DNA from: Oegoconia quadripuncta
Taxonomy: Eukaryota > Arthropoda > Insecta > Lepidoptera > Autostichidae
Reading direction: 5' to 3'
NCBI GenBank assembly: GCA_949316235.1
Contig: OX438750.1
Span: forward strand, 14,448,865-14,512,864
DNA: 64,000 nt
Shown: in pieces, positions 10,754 to 22,329 of the stretch
Numbering within the stretch: position 1 is the stretch's first letter
Layout of the letters: each line of letters starts with the position of its first letter
Program-made: the position numbers and the translations under genes
Notes under the pieces: model-generated
Databases searched by the model: none
Told to the model about the DNA's origin: nothing
Seen by the model: only the letters and a program-made list of their open reading frames with translations

Positions 10754-11869
10754 TAAGATTTATTACATACTTTTATCTCTGTCGAAATAGAATCACTTGT
10801 TGCCGGGCGGGCTCCGGTTTTCGGAACGATCATGCGTACCGGCTCAACTGACACGTGGTACGAATTGCCGGCTGGTCTCAAAATACAAAGTTTACTTAAT
10901 TATACAAAATTAGAACTGTTGCAGGGGGTAAGGTAAGGTCAGAATGTCAGCCCGCAACCGTTCGTTAAAGAAGTCGTACGTAGGTACCTACATAAAATAA
11001 TAGGTACTACCTATTATGTAGGTAGGTATCTCCGCTAGGAGTAATAATATTCCTTGGTAGGTATGACAAAACCGACGTCATCTCGTTGTTTATTTACTTC
11101 GTTTCAAACTATGGGTTCGGGACGTACATAAATATTGAGTAAACATGCCGCACACTACAGCGAATTGGTGGTCGTTTTTTGTTGGAGGACACAATAGGTA
11201 ACAGTTAGAGCTTTTAAATTCGCACAGCCTGCAAAAAGTCGGCCCTACAAAAATCTGTGATATTTTCACCGTTCCTTTTGTTGGTGCATAATAAAATGTC
11301 GAAAGACTAAATATTCGTTGCTAAATGCTAAAATTACACATCTAAATGAAATCACACATAATGATTCCCACTCGGGCGAAGTCACAGTTAAATACTATAA
11401 TGTACATAGTCTTACTATAATGTGATATGTTTATCTCTTTCTGCAGATCGACTGTGACTAATTCACAGTAATCTAGGACCTTTTTTACCTTAGGCACTAC
11501 CAGTAGTGTCATGTATATGCCATAGTAGTGTCACGGGAAAATTAATTTCCCTTGGTATGCAACACGGGCGAGAATTTCCTAATGAATATTATGAATAATA
11601 TTATTTTTTCTAACAATACTCCTATTTAATCTATAATGATAAATGCGTAAGCGATAGGAAATCTTTGGTAACTTTACTCAAATAGATAGATAAGATAAAC
11701 TTTGTTCTCATTACAGTTGCACAGTTTTGCTACACACATACAAAATAAATGATAATTTAGAAAACGTTCGATAATACAAGCGATTAAAACAAAACAGCTG
11801 CACCAATTTTGATAAGTTTATCTAAGAATAACTGCTGGATAACCAGCTTTCAAATAAAAATAAAACGGC
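10754..11869. other. no gene recognised
   Basis: AT-rich intergenic sequence. I see no coding similarity and no clear repeat family apart from a short AGGTAGGTA-type low-complexity patch near 10980-11030. Confidence 0.4.
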
Positions 11870-12003
11870 ATCCAACCTACACCTTCCTCAAAGGCCGGCA
11901 ACGCATCTGTGACCCTTTTGGTGTTGCGGTGTCCATGGGCGGCGGTGATTGCTTTCCATCAGGTGACCCGCATGCTCGTTTGCCGCCCTCTCATATAAAA
12001 AAA
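11870..12003 (+). mobile_element. LINE 3' tail, family L3 (TCATATAAAAAAA end)
   Basis: Shares TACACCTTCCTCAAAGGCCG through GGCGGCAAACGAGCATGC (written in the opposite strand) with longer copies at 18938-19345 and 30341-30812, where the reverse-transcriptase C-terminus is still readable. Inverted tails occur at 40027-40107 and at the right window edge. Confidence 0.7.
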
Positions 12004-12515
12004 AAAATCCAAATCACTTGTTTAAGAGACATGCTGCTGCAGACAAACCCACACACATGCATAGCGGTGAAACTTATAAAACCTTTCTTTTGCGTTGGGG
12101 GTTAAAAATAAGAGTAATTAAAAACTAAATTAACAATTTAAAGAGACATGTACAACAAAATCATTTGTGTGCTGCAGTAACACAAAAGGTTTATAGCTCA
12201 CTGTGTGACTTATTCTGCTACAGCCTGAGTCACACAGACAAGTTCTATCAACTTATTAACAAGTAATCGTTTGAACATGACACAGCATGATGTCGCCGCC
12301 TTTTTATGCGATTAATGAAGTGCGCTGTAATCTTTATGTAGTTTTTGTTAATTGTGCAACAAAGAGTATTGGATTAATTGATATTAAGTTACCCTTTTCC
12401 TACTCTGGTTGAATGGGTGGTTCCTTTAGCGAGACTTCACCTTATAATGGAAATGTATAACTTGACTTGCTGCTGTGTGTCCTAAATTAAACCTTGTTTT
12501 ATGTGTGATATTAAG

Positions 12516-12790
12516 CGACAACCTGTTTGGTGTAGTGGTTAGCAACTATGGCCACTATACTAAAAGGTGGCAGGTTCGAATCCCGCGGGGGGCATATGTT
12601 TGTGTGATGAATACGGACATGTGTACCCGAGTTATGGTTATTTTAATTTATACTAAGTATTTATTTACAAAAAAAAATAATTTGTTTTTATGTAGTATAT
12701 CAACCATCTGGTATCCACAACACAAGGCCTATAGTTGCTTAGTGTGGAACTAGATGGCGCTGTGTGTATGTCTAAGGATATTTTTTTTTA
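12516..12790 (+). mobile_element. tRNA-derived SINE, family A (full length)
   Basis: The head has box A-like TGGTGTAGTGGTTAG and box B GGTTCGAATCC, so it is a pol III promoter of tRNA origin. The body has GTGTGATGAATACGGACATG, a CAACCATCTGGTATCC block, and the end AGATGGCGCTGTGTGTATG. The tRNA-like head cannot be a working tRNA, because the 3' acceptor stem is replaced by SINE body. Same family: 18720-18838, 26990-27247, 27898-28177, 28841-29115, 43518-43788, 45942-46200, 46590-46846, 62085-62322. Confidence 0.85.
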
Positions 12791-12800
12791 TGTTTTATTA

Positions 12801-13104
12801 TACAGGGCGAAATTTGAATCATTGTCATCATTTTCAGATGATGGTTGAGATGATCAAGTATTTGTAAGATCTTTTATTTTGTAGCATGTAATTTGCAATT
12901 AAAGGATAAAGAACAACTTGCGCTATGGGACCAACTCTGAAATCGACGAAAAAAAATCAGCTTTTTCATACTTTTAATTTTTTGTATTGAAACAGCTGAT
13001 TTTTTATTTCAATATGAGAGTTGGTCCCATAGCGAAAGTTGTTCAGTTTGATGATCTCAACCATCATCTGAAAGGATGCTAATGATTCAAAATTTCACCT
13101 TGTA
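12801..13104. mobile_element. MITE with TACAGGG-type inverted ends and TA target duplication
   Basis: The left end TACAGGGCGAAATTTGAATC matches the inverted right end TACAAGGTGAAATTTTGAAT. A TA dinucleotide flanks each side (12799-12800 and 13105-13106). Inside, ATGATGGTTGAGATGATCAA and ATGGGACCAACTCT are also inverted, so nearly the whole 304 bp folds back. The ends and TA duplication fit a Tc1/mariner-mobilised MITE. Confidence 0.75.
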
Positions 13105-13671
13105 TAATAAAGCGTCTATAGGTTAGACATATTTTCCAAGCCACTTGTGGAATTTTGAAACCAAATGCTATTACGAATCTAGTAACTTTTGTCCTTTGGT
13201 ATAGCTGCAAACTTGGCGGCATCATTGCCACAGTTAAGACAACACAACACAGTTAATACAGGGTGGCAAAAAAGGGATCTGTGATTGGAAACCAAATTAC
13301 CTTGAATATTGATACTAGCAAATTTTACTCAAAAGAAAGACTGTTTAAATATCTGTAAACGTCTGTGTGACGTCTGTAATAAATCATCTTTAATTTCACA
13401 CATAGATATTTGATCCTCATACTTTTAATTGACCTTACGGAGTGGTGTTAAAACATACGTGATTTTTTAAAATTTCTGTTTAATTTTTTTTTTCTACAAA
13501 CTGTAATTGACCATATTTCATATGAAATAGTTTCTTTAAGTTACTAATATAATAAAAGACGTATGTACTATGTAATGCTAGAATATACAAAGTGGAATTC
13601 AGCTATTTTGACAATGTCAGAAAACTGTGCTGTAATAGTGTCCAAAGGAAAAAATTGTGCCACTTTAGTTT

Positions 13672-14011
13672 AACTCTCTATGTATGAGAATGAGGACGTG
13701 ACGTCCAGCAACACGTGACGTCAGAATCTCACTTATAATGTTGAGTAAGTCTTACCCTCTTATTCATAAAAATTTACAAACTCTTTATAAGCCTGTTTTA
13801 GTTAAAGTATGTTTTGTCTCTGTCGTTCATATGGAAATGTTGTAATGAAAGAAAGTGATAAAACATACTTTAAATAAAACAGGCTTATAAAGCGTTTGTA
13901 AATTTTTATGAACTTTCTTACCCTCTTAGGGTAAGAATTACTCAACATTATAAGTGAGATTCTGACGTCACGTGTTGCTGGACGTCACGTCATTCTCATA
14001 CATAGAGAGTT
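13672..14011. mobile_element. large foldback element with nested palindrome
   Basis: AACTCTCTATGTATGAGAAT at the left pairs with the inverted right end at 13985-14011. The pairing continues through the GACGTGACGTCCAGCAACAC segment and TTATAATGTTGAGTAA. The middle holds a second inverted pair (ATTTACAAACTCTTTATAAG against CTTATAAAGCGTTTGTAAAT). No coding capacity. Confidence 0.75.
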
Positions 14012-14937
14012 CTGTACTCTATCTTGATCTTGATTATAATATCTATCCCAAAAACTGCATAAATAGTGCCACTTAAAGATACACAAGTCCGATAAATGTC
14101 ATTGTGAAAAGGGGTAGCGCTGATGATGGACTTTTGAACCCTACGGTATATCTGTCTACGCTGTCATTTCGTGCCAATCACGAAGCCAACCGACCAATGG
14201 CATCGCCCCACGCCACGGGACGGGTTTCGAACCCGCGCCGTGACCTCCACGCACTTACCCTTCCATCGTCGAATCTAATGTATCTATTTTTAAATGTTCA
14301 AAATTGTAGCAAGTCAAATAATATTTAGTAGCACTATTTTTCTTTTCACCTGCGCGTGCGGTCGCATTGTAGTAGGTTGGTACCTAGAAATTAAGCCACG
14401 AATTGACGAGACAATAAACATTTCTTTGTATCGTTGCTTTTGCGGTGTGATATTCCCTCACTTTCTATCTCGCTCACACAGAGCCAAGGTCATATTCAGG
14501 TTACCGGTAGCTTTTTGGTAAAGGTAACCGATATTCTTCGATACCGGTAACGTAATTAGAGGATTTCGGTCCCTGGTCTACAGAAATCTTAACTAAATTG
14601 CATTTTGAACAAGCAGTAGCTTAAAAAATTTAAAATTTACTATGTAAAATTGACTATTTTAAGTGTACTCTGTGTACCTACAAAATAAAGCATTTTTGAC
14701 TTTGACTTTGGATATTTATACATATAGGATTTTTGTATTGACATACATGCTATACAGACGAAACCGTTATATATATTATGCAATAGGTATGTATTGTATT
14801 ACTCACGCGTAGGTATGTATATTATTCTGTTTTCGTAGGCCGACCTTGACTGGCTGCTGTGGGGGTTAGGACGTTTTCACACTAATTCCAAACCTCTAAT
14901 GCTTATATTAGTTTTTATTTTGTCTTGGGAAAACCAT
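14012..14937. other. intergenic, SINE and LINE scraps only
   Basis: A box B-like GGTTTCGAACCCGCG at 14223 suggests a decayed tRNA-type SINE head. ACAAAATAAAGCATTTTTGA followed by a TTTGAC repeat at about 14680-14710 looks like a LINE 3' tail. Nothing else is recognised. Confidence 0.4.
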
Positions 14938-15135
14938 CAGCTGTGTGCGAAGTGTAAGTTTTGTCTCGTTTTTAACTTTACCATCGCGTTCGCGTTTACG
15001 AAAAAAGTCCCTATGAAAAAAATAGTTTTGCAAACTATCCGCTAGAGGCGCTGCACATTTGTCCATACAAATCGTCACGTAAACGTGAACGCGGTAGTAA
15101 AGATAAGTCGAAACAAAACTTACACTCCGCCTTCT
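14938..15135 (+). mobile_element. palindromic MITE, family M1
   Basis: Same element as 4447-4638: inverted halves with CGCGTTCGCGTTTACG and CGTAAACGTGAACGCG, here almost complete, from GTGTGCGAAGTGTAAG to CACTCCGCCTTCTG. Confidence 0.8.
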
Positions 15136-15318
15136 GTTCACTCCACTTAAACTAATAAACTGATAGCAATTAGAGGTTTCCACTGATAGAATCGACAAAA
15201 AATTATTGTAAACAAAAATTGTAAGTGACTGAAAATCACACAGATCGCAGCTTTTCCTTGTATCACTAATTTAGAAATAACCGAGTTCTAATAGATTACT
15301 CTATGAGAAAAACTTCTT

Positions 15319-15697
15319 AGGCCTTTCAGAATGTTACTCAAGCGGAGATCTCAGTTTGAGGACAGTTGAAAAGGGAGGGTTTGGATCTGTGGAGAGGATG
15401 AATGAAAGAAGACTAACGAAAGAGATATAATCTCGATTCGTAGGGGAAGACCACGGCGAACGTACCATGATAAAATCGGGGACGTATGAACAACCTTAAT
15501 GAGAGTGAATTAAGCGAAAGAGGTGTGTCAGGATCGCAGCAAGTGTAAGTCTATGGTCTCTGCCTACCCCTTCGGGAAACAGGCGTGACTTTATTTATAT
15601 ATGTAAAAGGGACAGCTTTATGTAACTTGTATAGCGGCATCTCTAGCTATGTTCAAGTGCAGATCTACGCTTGAGCAACATTCTGAAATAGGGGCCT
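15319..15697. mobile_element. short palindromic MITE, family M3, split by an insertion
   Basis: Outer halves match the uninterrupted copy at 38811-38952 (CAGAATGTTACTCAAG against CTTGAGCAACATTCTG). The copy is interrupted at 15377-15604. Confidence 0.75.
15377..15604 (+). mobile_element. retroposed LINE 3' fragment inside the M3 MITE
   Basis: This 228-bp insert is flanked by an 8-bp duplication AAAAGGGA (15369-15376 and 15605-15612). It contains the coding-like GGGGAAGACCACGGCG piece and ends CCTACCCCTTCGGGAAACAG with a TTTATATATG tail, typical of RTE-like LINE ends. The MITE must be older than this insert. Confidence 0.75.
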
Positions 15698-16171
15698 TAA
15701 TGTGTTCTATGCCGAGGTAACTTATTACAGCACAAGCTTATTCCATCTGTAGTTAGTGGAGTACGATGGGAGATCTAAAAGTGGATTGAACCAGAAGACT
15801 CAAGGAATTTTGATGTATTATAAATGATTTATGATCAGCCTTTGTATGCAAGCGCCCCGTGGCATTGGAACGGTTTCCGAATTCGGAAGCGGTAAAAAAA
15901 TTGCAATTTTTTTATTTCAAATTTCTTAACTTTGGATACAAGCTTCGTAGTGCTGGAAGCAAATAAATAACCTGTGTATAGAAGCTGTGTCGATGTCAGG
16001 ATATGTGTTGAATGAAGTAGATCTCGCAAGGTGGACGAACCGGTCGCTCTGGAAATCTATGGGGGAGACCTATGTTCAGCAGAGGACGTCCTGTGGCTGA
16101 TATGATGATGTAGATCGCGAGAATTATATTGAATAATTATTTGTATATTCATTCTACCGAAATATACCGCA

Positions 16172-16540
16172 TCAGTTTTTTTACCATAACGAAGAAAATA
16201 GGGCATATTTGGTAAGTGAAATAGAACGTATAGACGTAGATAGTTTAATTTTTTTTTCAAAACCATTCTATGAAGGGTTGTTTGTGTCATTTGACTGTCG
16301 CGTTTGTAGTCCATTCCACATAATTACATCATTAAAAATAACTCTGAGAAAATACGAGTTCCAAAGATTGACATGATAGGAAACTCTACGAATTCCGCCA
16401 GTTGCATATCAATCTCCGGCTGGCGCTTCGATGATGATACGGGAAAAAAATATTAAACTACTTATGCTAATAACTTCTATTTTACTTACTTAATATGCCC
16501 TATTTTTCCTTACGGCAAAAAACTCATGCAGTATAGAACA
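16172..16540 (+). mobile_element. inverted-repeat MITE, family M2
   Basis: About 370 bp with inverted ends: AGGGCATATTTGGTAAGTGA on the left, and its inverted form TTACTTACTTAATATGCCCT on the right. Other copies: 19376-19755, 35100-35475, 50515-50842. Non-coding. A LINE tail (GTTCAGCAGAGGACGTC) precedes it at 16025-16115. Confidence 0.75.
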
Positions 16541-17010
16541 TATAATTAGTTTCATCGCCATCTTCATAATAAGCAACTTTACAGATATCAGTCAGCCAGT
16601 TAAAAAGCATATTCTGCGATTAGTTCTATTTAAGATTGTACTACTTATTCAATTTTTTGTTCAATCAATTCATTCATTACATTAAATAAATAATTAATAC
16701 CTTCGAAAGATTAGTTAATCTTTTATATGCAGTTCTGATAATAACAAATATGTTATTATTATTTCTCATAATCACAATAAGATCTTTTGTATAGAACGAC
16801 CGACTATCCCTCAATATCTAATTAGTTTGCCTGTGTTCTAAAAATGATGTCGAGGGAATGTCAATATTTTTGATCGTTTTCCAGTTTAATTGACGAAGTT
16901 CAAAGGCCGGGAAATAGGCAATTGCAGGGCGAGTATAAGTTTGAAGGCCGAGCCGTAGGCGAGGACTTCACTAATACGAGACAGGCAATTGCCATTTCCG
17001 CCCAGGCATA

Positions 17011-17839
17011 TACAGGGCGTCCCAAAGTTATGGGACATGAAGGGGAAGTACCTTAAATATCGTAGATAGTGAATTTTGCTCAAAGAAGACTTTATGTTAT
17101 TTTTAAAAGTTAGTAATTCTGCATTCATAGATTTTCTAAAAATTATTTGCTTCGGCTGGGAATCGAACCGACTCAAATGTGAAAAAAAAAACACCCTACT
17201 TTTATGATGCCAATCGAAAGAATAGCTAAAAAATAATAACTCTGCCTAAGTAACATAGTATTTTAAAAGAAAGGAACAACGTGAAATTAATCATTTTAAT
17301 CAAATAAAAAACATACATGAAACTGCCGTAGTCAATTAAGTAGGTATTTTTTTGTAAATTAATTAATTAAATGCTCAAAATGTGATCCCTCTTGTTATCA
17401 TTTCATCTACACGTGCACTTATAATAAGGAAAACTATGTTAGTACCTATTTTATGAAGTGGGTACTTATTTACGAATAATCAATGCTATCTTTGGAATGA
17501 TAATATCGCTACTTTTCGAACGTCGTCGGCAATAAATAACTTTCTTGAAATTTGACTCAATCATTTTATGTTGTTCCTTTCTTTTAAAATACTATGTTAC
17601 TTAGGCAGAGTTATTATTTTTTAGCTATTCTTTCGATTGGCATCATAAAAGTAGGGTGTTTTTTTTTTCACATTTAAGTCGGTTCGATTCCCAGCCGAAG
17701 CAAGTAATTTTTAGAAAATCTATGAATGCAGAATTACTAACTTTTAAAAATAACATAAAGTCTTCTTTGAGCAAAATTCACTATCTACAATATTTAAGGT
17801 ACTTCCCCTTCATGTCCCATAACTTTGGGACGCCCTGTA
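17011..17839. mobile_element. internally deleted copy of the Tc1-like element at 20177-22300
   Basis: 829 bp with 270-bp terminal inverted repeats (17011-17280 and 17570-17839) starting TACAGGGCGTCCCAAAGTTA, flanked by TA on both sides. The inner arms match the full copy, then jump at 17396-17397 from just past the transposase stop to the far arm, removing the transposase. The left and right arms each keep the same arm-specific differences as in the full copy, so it arose by internal deletion. It is non-autonomous but keeps both ends. Confidence 0.9.
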
Positions 17840-18719
17840 TAGTGCTTTTCTCAAAATAATGCAGGGAAATAATAAATATTTAAATAACAAATCAAGACGA
17901 ATTTTCAGCTTTGCCGCCGATTTTCCATTTATCATCTGTGCCCAAATGCAAACGCATTTACGCATACAGCCATGTGAACACAATTTGTACTAAGCAAAGA
18001 GATTTTGGTATGCCAAGAATGATAAAAGAGATCCAATCAAAGAGTATACATATAATAATCCCAGCACGCCATTTCATACAACATTGCTGGAGCGTTGTAA
18101 TGTTCCAAATTCAAAAAACGCCCCTGCACGCTGTTTCATACAACATTGCTGGAGCGTTGTAATGTTCCAAATTTAAAAAACGCTCCTGCAATGGATTTAT
18201 TTTTCGCGGTCCGTAAATTAGATACTTCGCGTGTTCTTTTTTCGAAAGTAATGACAATATTTCCATGCATGTTTGAGAAAAAGTTATTTATTTTATGTAT
18301 GAAAAGTTTTACGGTGCTAACCATTACAAAAGTGTTGCACATCGGTAATATAATACGGCATTTCCCGCAAAGTCAATCGTTTAGTCCCACCCAGTATAAC
18401 ACAATTTTAAAGCTAGAAATATACTTGTTGACAGACGAGTTTGATTCTTTTTTGTACACCGATATCGCCAATCTGAAGTCGGCCTAACCGGCTTCTGTCG
18501 CCCGGCTTGGCAACCTAATCAACATAAACTTGCTTGTATTCACCATCAGTCTGCCATCGCTTCCGCTGGAGTGAGCTTGTGAGCATATTTGAAAGAGAAA
18601 AGCTTGATAAAATCGTAAGTCATATATTATATTTCAATTTTAACAGTTAAAATAAACAGTAAAATAATGTTAGGTACTTGCTAGCTTGGCACATCTAACC
18701 AATTTAAAATTATCATGTA

Positions 18720-18838
18720 TCTTTACAAAAAAAAATGTATTTATGTAGTATATCAACCATCTGGTATCCACAACACAAGCCTATAGTTGCTTAATGTGAA
18801 ACTAGATGGCATTGTGTGTATGTCCAATGATAGTTATT
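18720..18838 (+). mobile_element. 5'-truncated family A SINE
   Basis: Only the 3' body remains: ATCAACCATCTGGTATCCAC to TGGCATTGTGTGTATG. Confidence 0.7.
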
Positions 18839-18937
18839 ATTTATTTTATTATTATTATTTTACACTAAAATATATTTTAAAGAATCTTCAATTCGTTTTA
18901 TATTTTCTTACATTTTTTAAAATAATCTTAATTATCC

Positions 18938-19345
18938 CCTGGCGTTGCGAAGAGACGTCGCGTCCCTCTGCATTCTCTATCGCATATTTCATGGGGAGTG
19001 TTCTGAAGAACTGTTCGAGCTAATACCCGCTGCTCAATTTAACCGATACACTTCTCGCCGAAAATTAAATTTCCATCCACATCACCTGGATGAGTGGAAG
19101 TCTACCACTGTACGTTTCTCAAGAAACTTCTTACCACGTACGACCACCCTGTGGAACGGACTTCCGGCAGCGGTATTCCCGAACGAGTACGACATTGGAA
19201 CCTTCAAGAAACGAGCCTACACCTTCCTCAAAGGCCGGCAACGCATCTGTGACCCTTTTGGTGTTGCGGGTGTCCATGGGCGGCGGTGATTGCTTTCCAT
19301 CAGGTGACCGGCATGCTCGTTTGCCGCCCTCTCATATAAAAAAAA
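18938..19345 (+). mobile_element. 5'-truncated LINE, family L3, with reverse-transcriptase C-terminus
   Basis: Reads in frame through [35 protein letters not shown] and [20 protein letters not shown], the region after the reverse transcriptase in jockey/CR1-type LINEs. Ends CTCTCATATAAAAAAAA. Closely similar to 30341-30812. Confidence 0.8.
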
Positions 19346-19375
19346 ATAAATAATAATTTATATGTATATATACTG

Positions 19376-19755
19376 GTGAGTTTTTTTACCGCAAGGAAAA
19401 AAATGGGCATATTAGGTAAGTGAAATAGAAGGTATTGGCATAGGTAGTTATTTTTTTTTTTCAAAACTATCATCGAATAACGCCTTAATTATTATTGTGT
19501 CAATTGACGGTCGCGTTCGTAGCCTATTCTACATAGTTACATCATTAAATGAAATAAATAAAGGAAACTTGGAGAAAATATTAGTCGTAAATAAATTTCG
19601 CATGATACCTACAAATCCCGCCAGTCGCATATCATTAAGAGGCAGGCGCGTGCGTTTTTGAAAAAAAAAAAAAAAAAAAACTACCTGTGCCAATAACTTC
19701 TATTTCACTTACCTAATATGCCCTATTTTTTCTTTACGGTAAAAAAAAACTCATA
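19376..19755 (+). mobile_element. inverted-repeat MITE, family M2
   Basis: Left end AGGGCATATT-type (here GGGCATATTAGGTAAGTGAA), right end TTCACTTACCTAATATGCCC. Contains a 20-base A run at 19661-19680. Confidence 0.8.
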
Positions 19756-20176
19756 CTGTATAATAATATATTAACTGATATAATTTATTATCAATAATAT
19801 TAAAAGCTAGGTTATTGTAATCCTACAACCTTGGGATCTTCAAGAGCAGAGTGAATAGGCATTTACTAGGATCGTGTGCTTCATGTTTGACCACATGGTG
19901 CTTAAGAAGAACCGGTTTTAGTCGGTATCCAAATGTAAAATACCCTCTATTTCCAACGTCCCCACATAACAGGTATTCACCCATTTGATTCCTGTATTTT
20001 TGGAACGGACTTCAAGGGAGATCTATTGTCTAGCTTAATAGGTAAAATTTCATTGTCATCTTCTTGCCGTTGGGCGAATTTGACAATTGAAGCCTTACTA
20101 TTGGTCGACTTTGACAGTTGGCGGTGTACTTACAAAATAAAATATTTGTCGACAACGGTCGCTGCCGCGCTGGCTA

Positions 20177-22300
20177 TACAGGGCGTCCCAAAGTTATGGG
20201 ACATGAAGGGGAAGTACCTTAAATATCGTAGATAGTGAATTTTGCTCAAAGAAGACTTTATGTTATTTTTAAAAGTTAGTAATTCTGCATTCATAGATTT
20301 TCTAAAAATTATTTGCTTCGGCTGGGAATCGAACCGACTCAAATGTGAAAAAAAAAACACCCTACTTTTATGATGCCAATCGAAAGAATAGCTAAAAAAT
20401 AATAACTCTGCCTAAGTAACATAGTATTTTAAAAGAAAGGAACAACGTGAAATTAATCATTTTAATCAAATAAAAAACATACATGAAACTGCCGTAGTCA
20501 ATTAAGTAGGTATTTTTTTGTAAATTAATTAATTAAATGCTCAAAATGTGATCCCTCTTGTCTTACGCAAATCGCCAATCTTTTAATGAGCCCGCTGCCT
20601 GTTGATTTTCTAATCATTTTATGGTGAACACTCGATGTGATATGGCACAATTCTGTTTGCAACTCGCCTACGTTCTCGTATCGCTTTTTGTATAGCATAT
20701 CTTTCACGTATCCCCAAAAGAAGAAATCTAATGGTGTGAGGTCCGGGGATCTGGCCGGCCATCTAATCGGTCCATTTGTACCAATCCATGTAGGAAAACA
20801 TTCATTTAGAAAATCTGCTGCTCTCCGACTATTATGAGCCGGAGCTCCATCTTGTTGGAAAATTAAGTTTTCTTGCTCCGCCGCGGAATGGTTTCTTATC
20901 TTATCCCTTAAAATTTGAAGTATTCCTAAATACTTTTCTGTGTTCAAGGTTCCTTGGTAAAAATGGATTAAGAAAACCCGGTTTTTTAAAAGTCCGCACC
21001 AACAGTTGAGTGAAAAACGCACTTGGTTATTAGTTTCAGTCACTCGTAGGGGATTTTCTTTAGACCAAATACGATTATTGTTGCGGTTATACATACCGTT
21101 ATTGCTAAAGTTAGATTCGTCTGTCCAAATAATATTATCCAAAAAATTTGGATCTTCGAGCAATCGTGCCTGGATATCAAGACAGAAATTTTTTCTCCTT
21201 TCTGTATCGCCCGGAAGTAATTTTTGAACCAATCGTCCTTCAACATAACTCTTAAAACCGTGTTTTTTTAATACACGGTGTATTTTACTTTTTGAAACTC
21301 CAATTTCATGTTCTCCTTCTCTCACCGATGCTTTCGGAAAAGCCGAAAAGTAAATTAAAATACCAAGTTCTTCGTCGTTGATCGTATGGTTTTCTTGCTG
21401 TGGTTCTCTTGGGCGTTTATCGAAACGTCCCAGAGTTTTCAAATTGTTCACAAGCCTTTTCAAAACTTTACGAGACGGTATTTGTCTATCAGGATATTTT
21501 ACGCCATACCACCGCAAACTTCTAGAGATATCTTTATCGTTCAAAAAATATGCTTCCATTAGATCAAAACTTACTTGATATGCCATGTTCGCAATAAATT
21601 AACACAATAACACTTGTGTAAGTGAATTGAGACTAAACAGATCAATATCCGAAAAACAAACGCTCGCACATACTGTTCCATTTTCAAATTTAAGAACAAC
21701 ATTTAAAAATATCACTTCTTTTTAAAATATCTTAAAAAGTATGCATTCAAACAAACGCTGTCATAAACTGTTCCATTTTCAAATTATAAATTATTTATTT
21801 TTGTTTTTAATTTGCCTTCTGTCTAGCTTACAGTGGACGTATTGAAATACAAGTTTTATCATTTCATCTACACGTGCACTTATAATAAGGAAAACTATGT
21901 TAGTACCTATTTTATGAAGTGGGTACTTATTTACGAATAATCAATGCTATCTTTGGAATGATAATATCGCTACTTTTCGAACGTCGTCGGCAATAAATAA
22001 CTTTCTTGAAATTTGACTCAATCATTTTATGTTGTTCCTTTCTTTTAAAATACTATGTTACTTAGGCAGAGTTATTATTTTTTAGCTATTCTTTCGATTG
22101 GCATCATAAAAGTAGGGTGTTTTTTTTTTCACATTTAAGTCGGTTCGATTCCCAGCCGAAGCAAGTAATTTTTAGAAAATCTATGAATGCAGAATTACTA
22201 ACTTTTAAAAATAACATAAAGTCTTCTTTGAGCAAAATTCACTATCTACGATATTTAAGGTACTTCCCCTTCATGTCCCATAACTTTGGGACGCCCTGTA
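20177..22300. mobile_element. apparently intact Tc1/mariner-superfamily transposon with 270-bp inverted ends
   Basis: 2124 bp. Inverted ends 20177-20446 and 22031-22300 begin TACAGGGCGTCCCAAAGTTA and are flanked by TA target duplications (20175-20176 and 22301-22302). One transposase gene lies on the minus strand, its stop just inside the left end. A deleted sister copy lies 2.3 kb to the left. Confidence 0.9.
20525..21586 (-). CDS. Tc1/mariner-superfamily transposase (DDD type, 353 aa)
   Basis: Single uninterrupted frame from ATG to TAA. It cuts and joins the ends of its own element in the nucleus. Residues 1-115 look like a bipartite helix-turn-helix DNA-binding region. The catalytic acids appear as Asp156 (IIWTDESNF), Asp246 (FQQDGAPAHN) and Asp287 (RSPDLTPLDFFFWGYV), with 40 residues between the last two. 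That spacing is longer than the 34 of classic mariner and Tc1. No stop, frameshift or missing motif is visible, so it may encode active enzyme. It is the only gene in the element and its promoter should lie in the 21587-22300 arm. Confidence 0.9.
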   Translation of the reverse strand: MAYQVSFDLMEAYFLNDKDISRSLRWYGVKYPDRQIPSRKVLKRLVNNLKTLGRFDKRPREPQQENHTINDEELGILIYFSAFPKASVREGEHEIGVSKSKIHRVLKKHGFKSYVEGRLVQKLLPGDTERRKNFCLDIQARLLEDPNFLDNIIWTDESNFSNNGMYNRNNNRIWSKENPLRVTETNNQVRFSLNCWCGLLKNRVFLIHFYQGTLNTEKYLGILQILRDKIRNHSAAEQENLIFQQDGAPAHNSRRAADFLNECFPTWIGTNGPIRWPARSPDLTPLDFFFWGYVKDMLYKKRYENVGELQTELCHITSSVHHKMIRKSTGSGLIKRLAICVRQEGSHFEHLIN

Positions 22301-22329
22301 TACATACCTACATCATAGGCGATAGGTAG

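Noticed and set aside
17656..22329. Four similar open frames starting MFFFSHLSRFDSQPKQ (at 16886-17194, 17656-17859, 20130-20360 and 22117-22329) looked like a small gene family.
   Set aside because: They are the four inverted-end arms of the two Tc1-like elements read in the same direction; the frame is a by-product of the terminal repeat.
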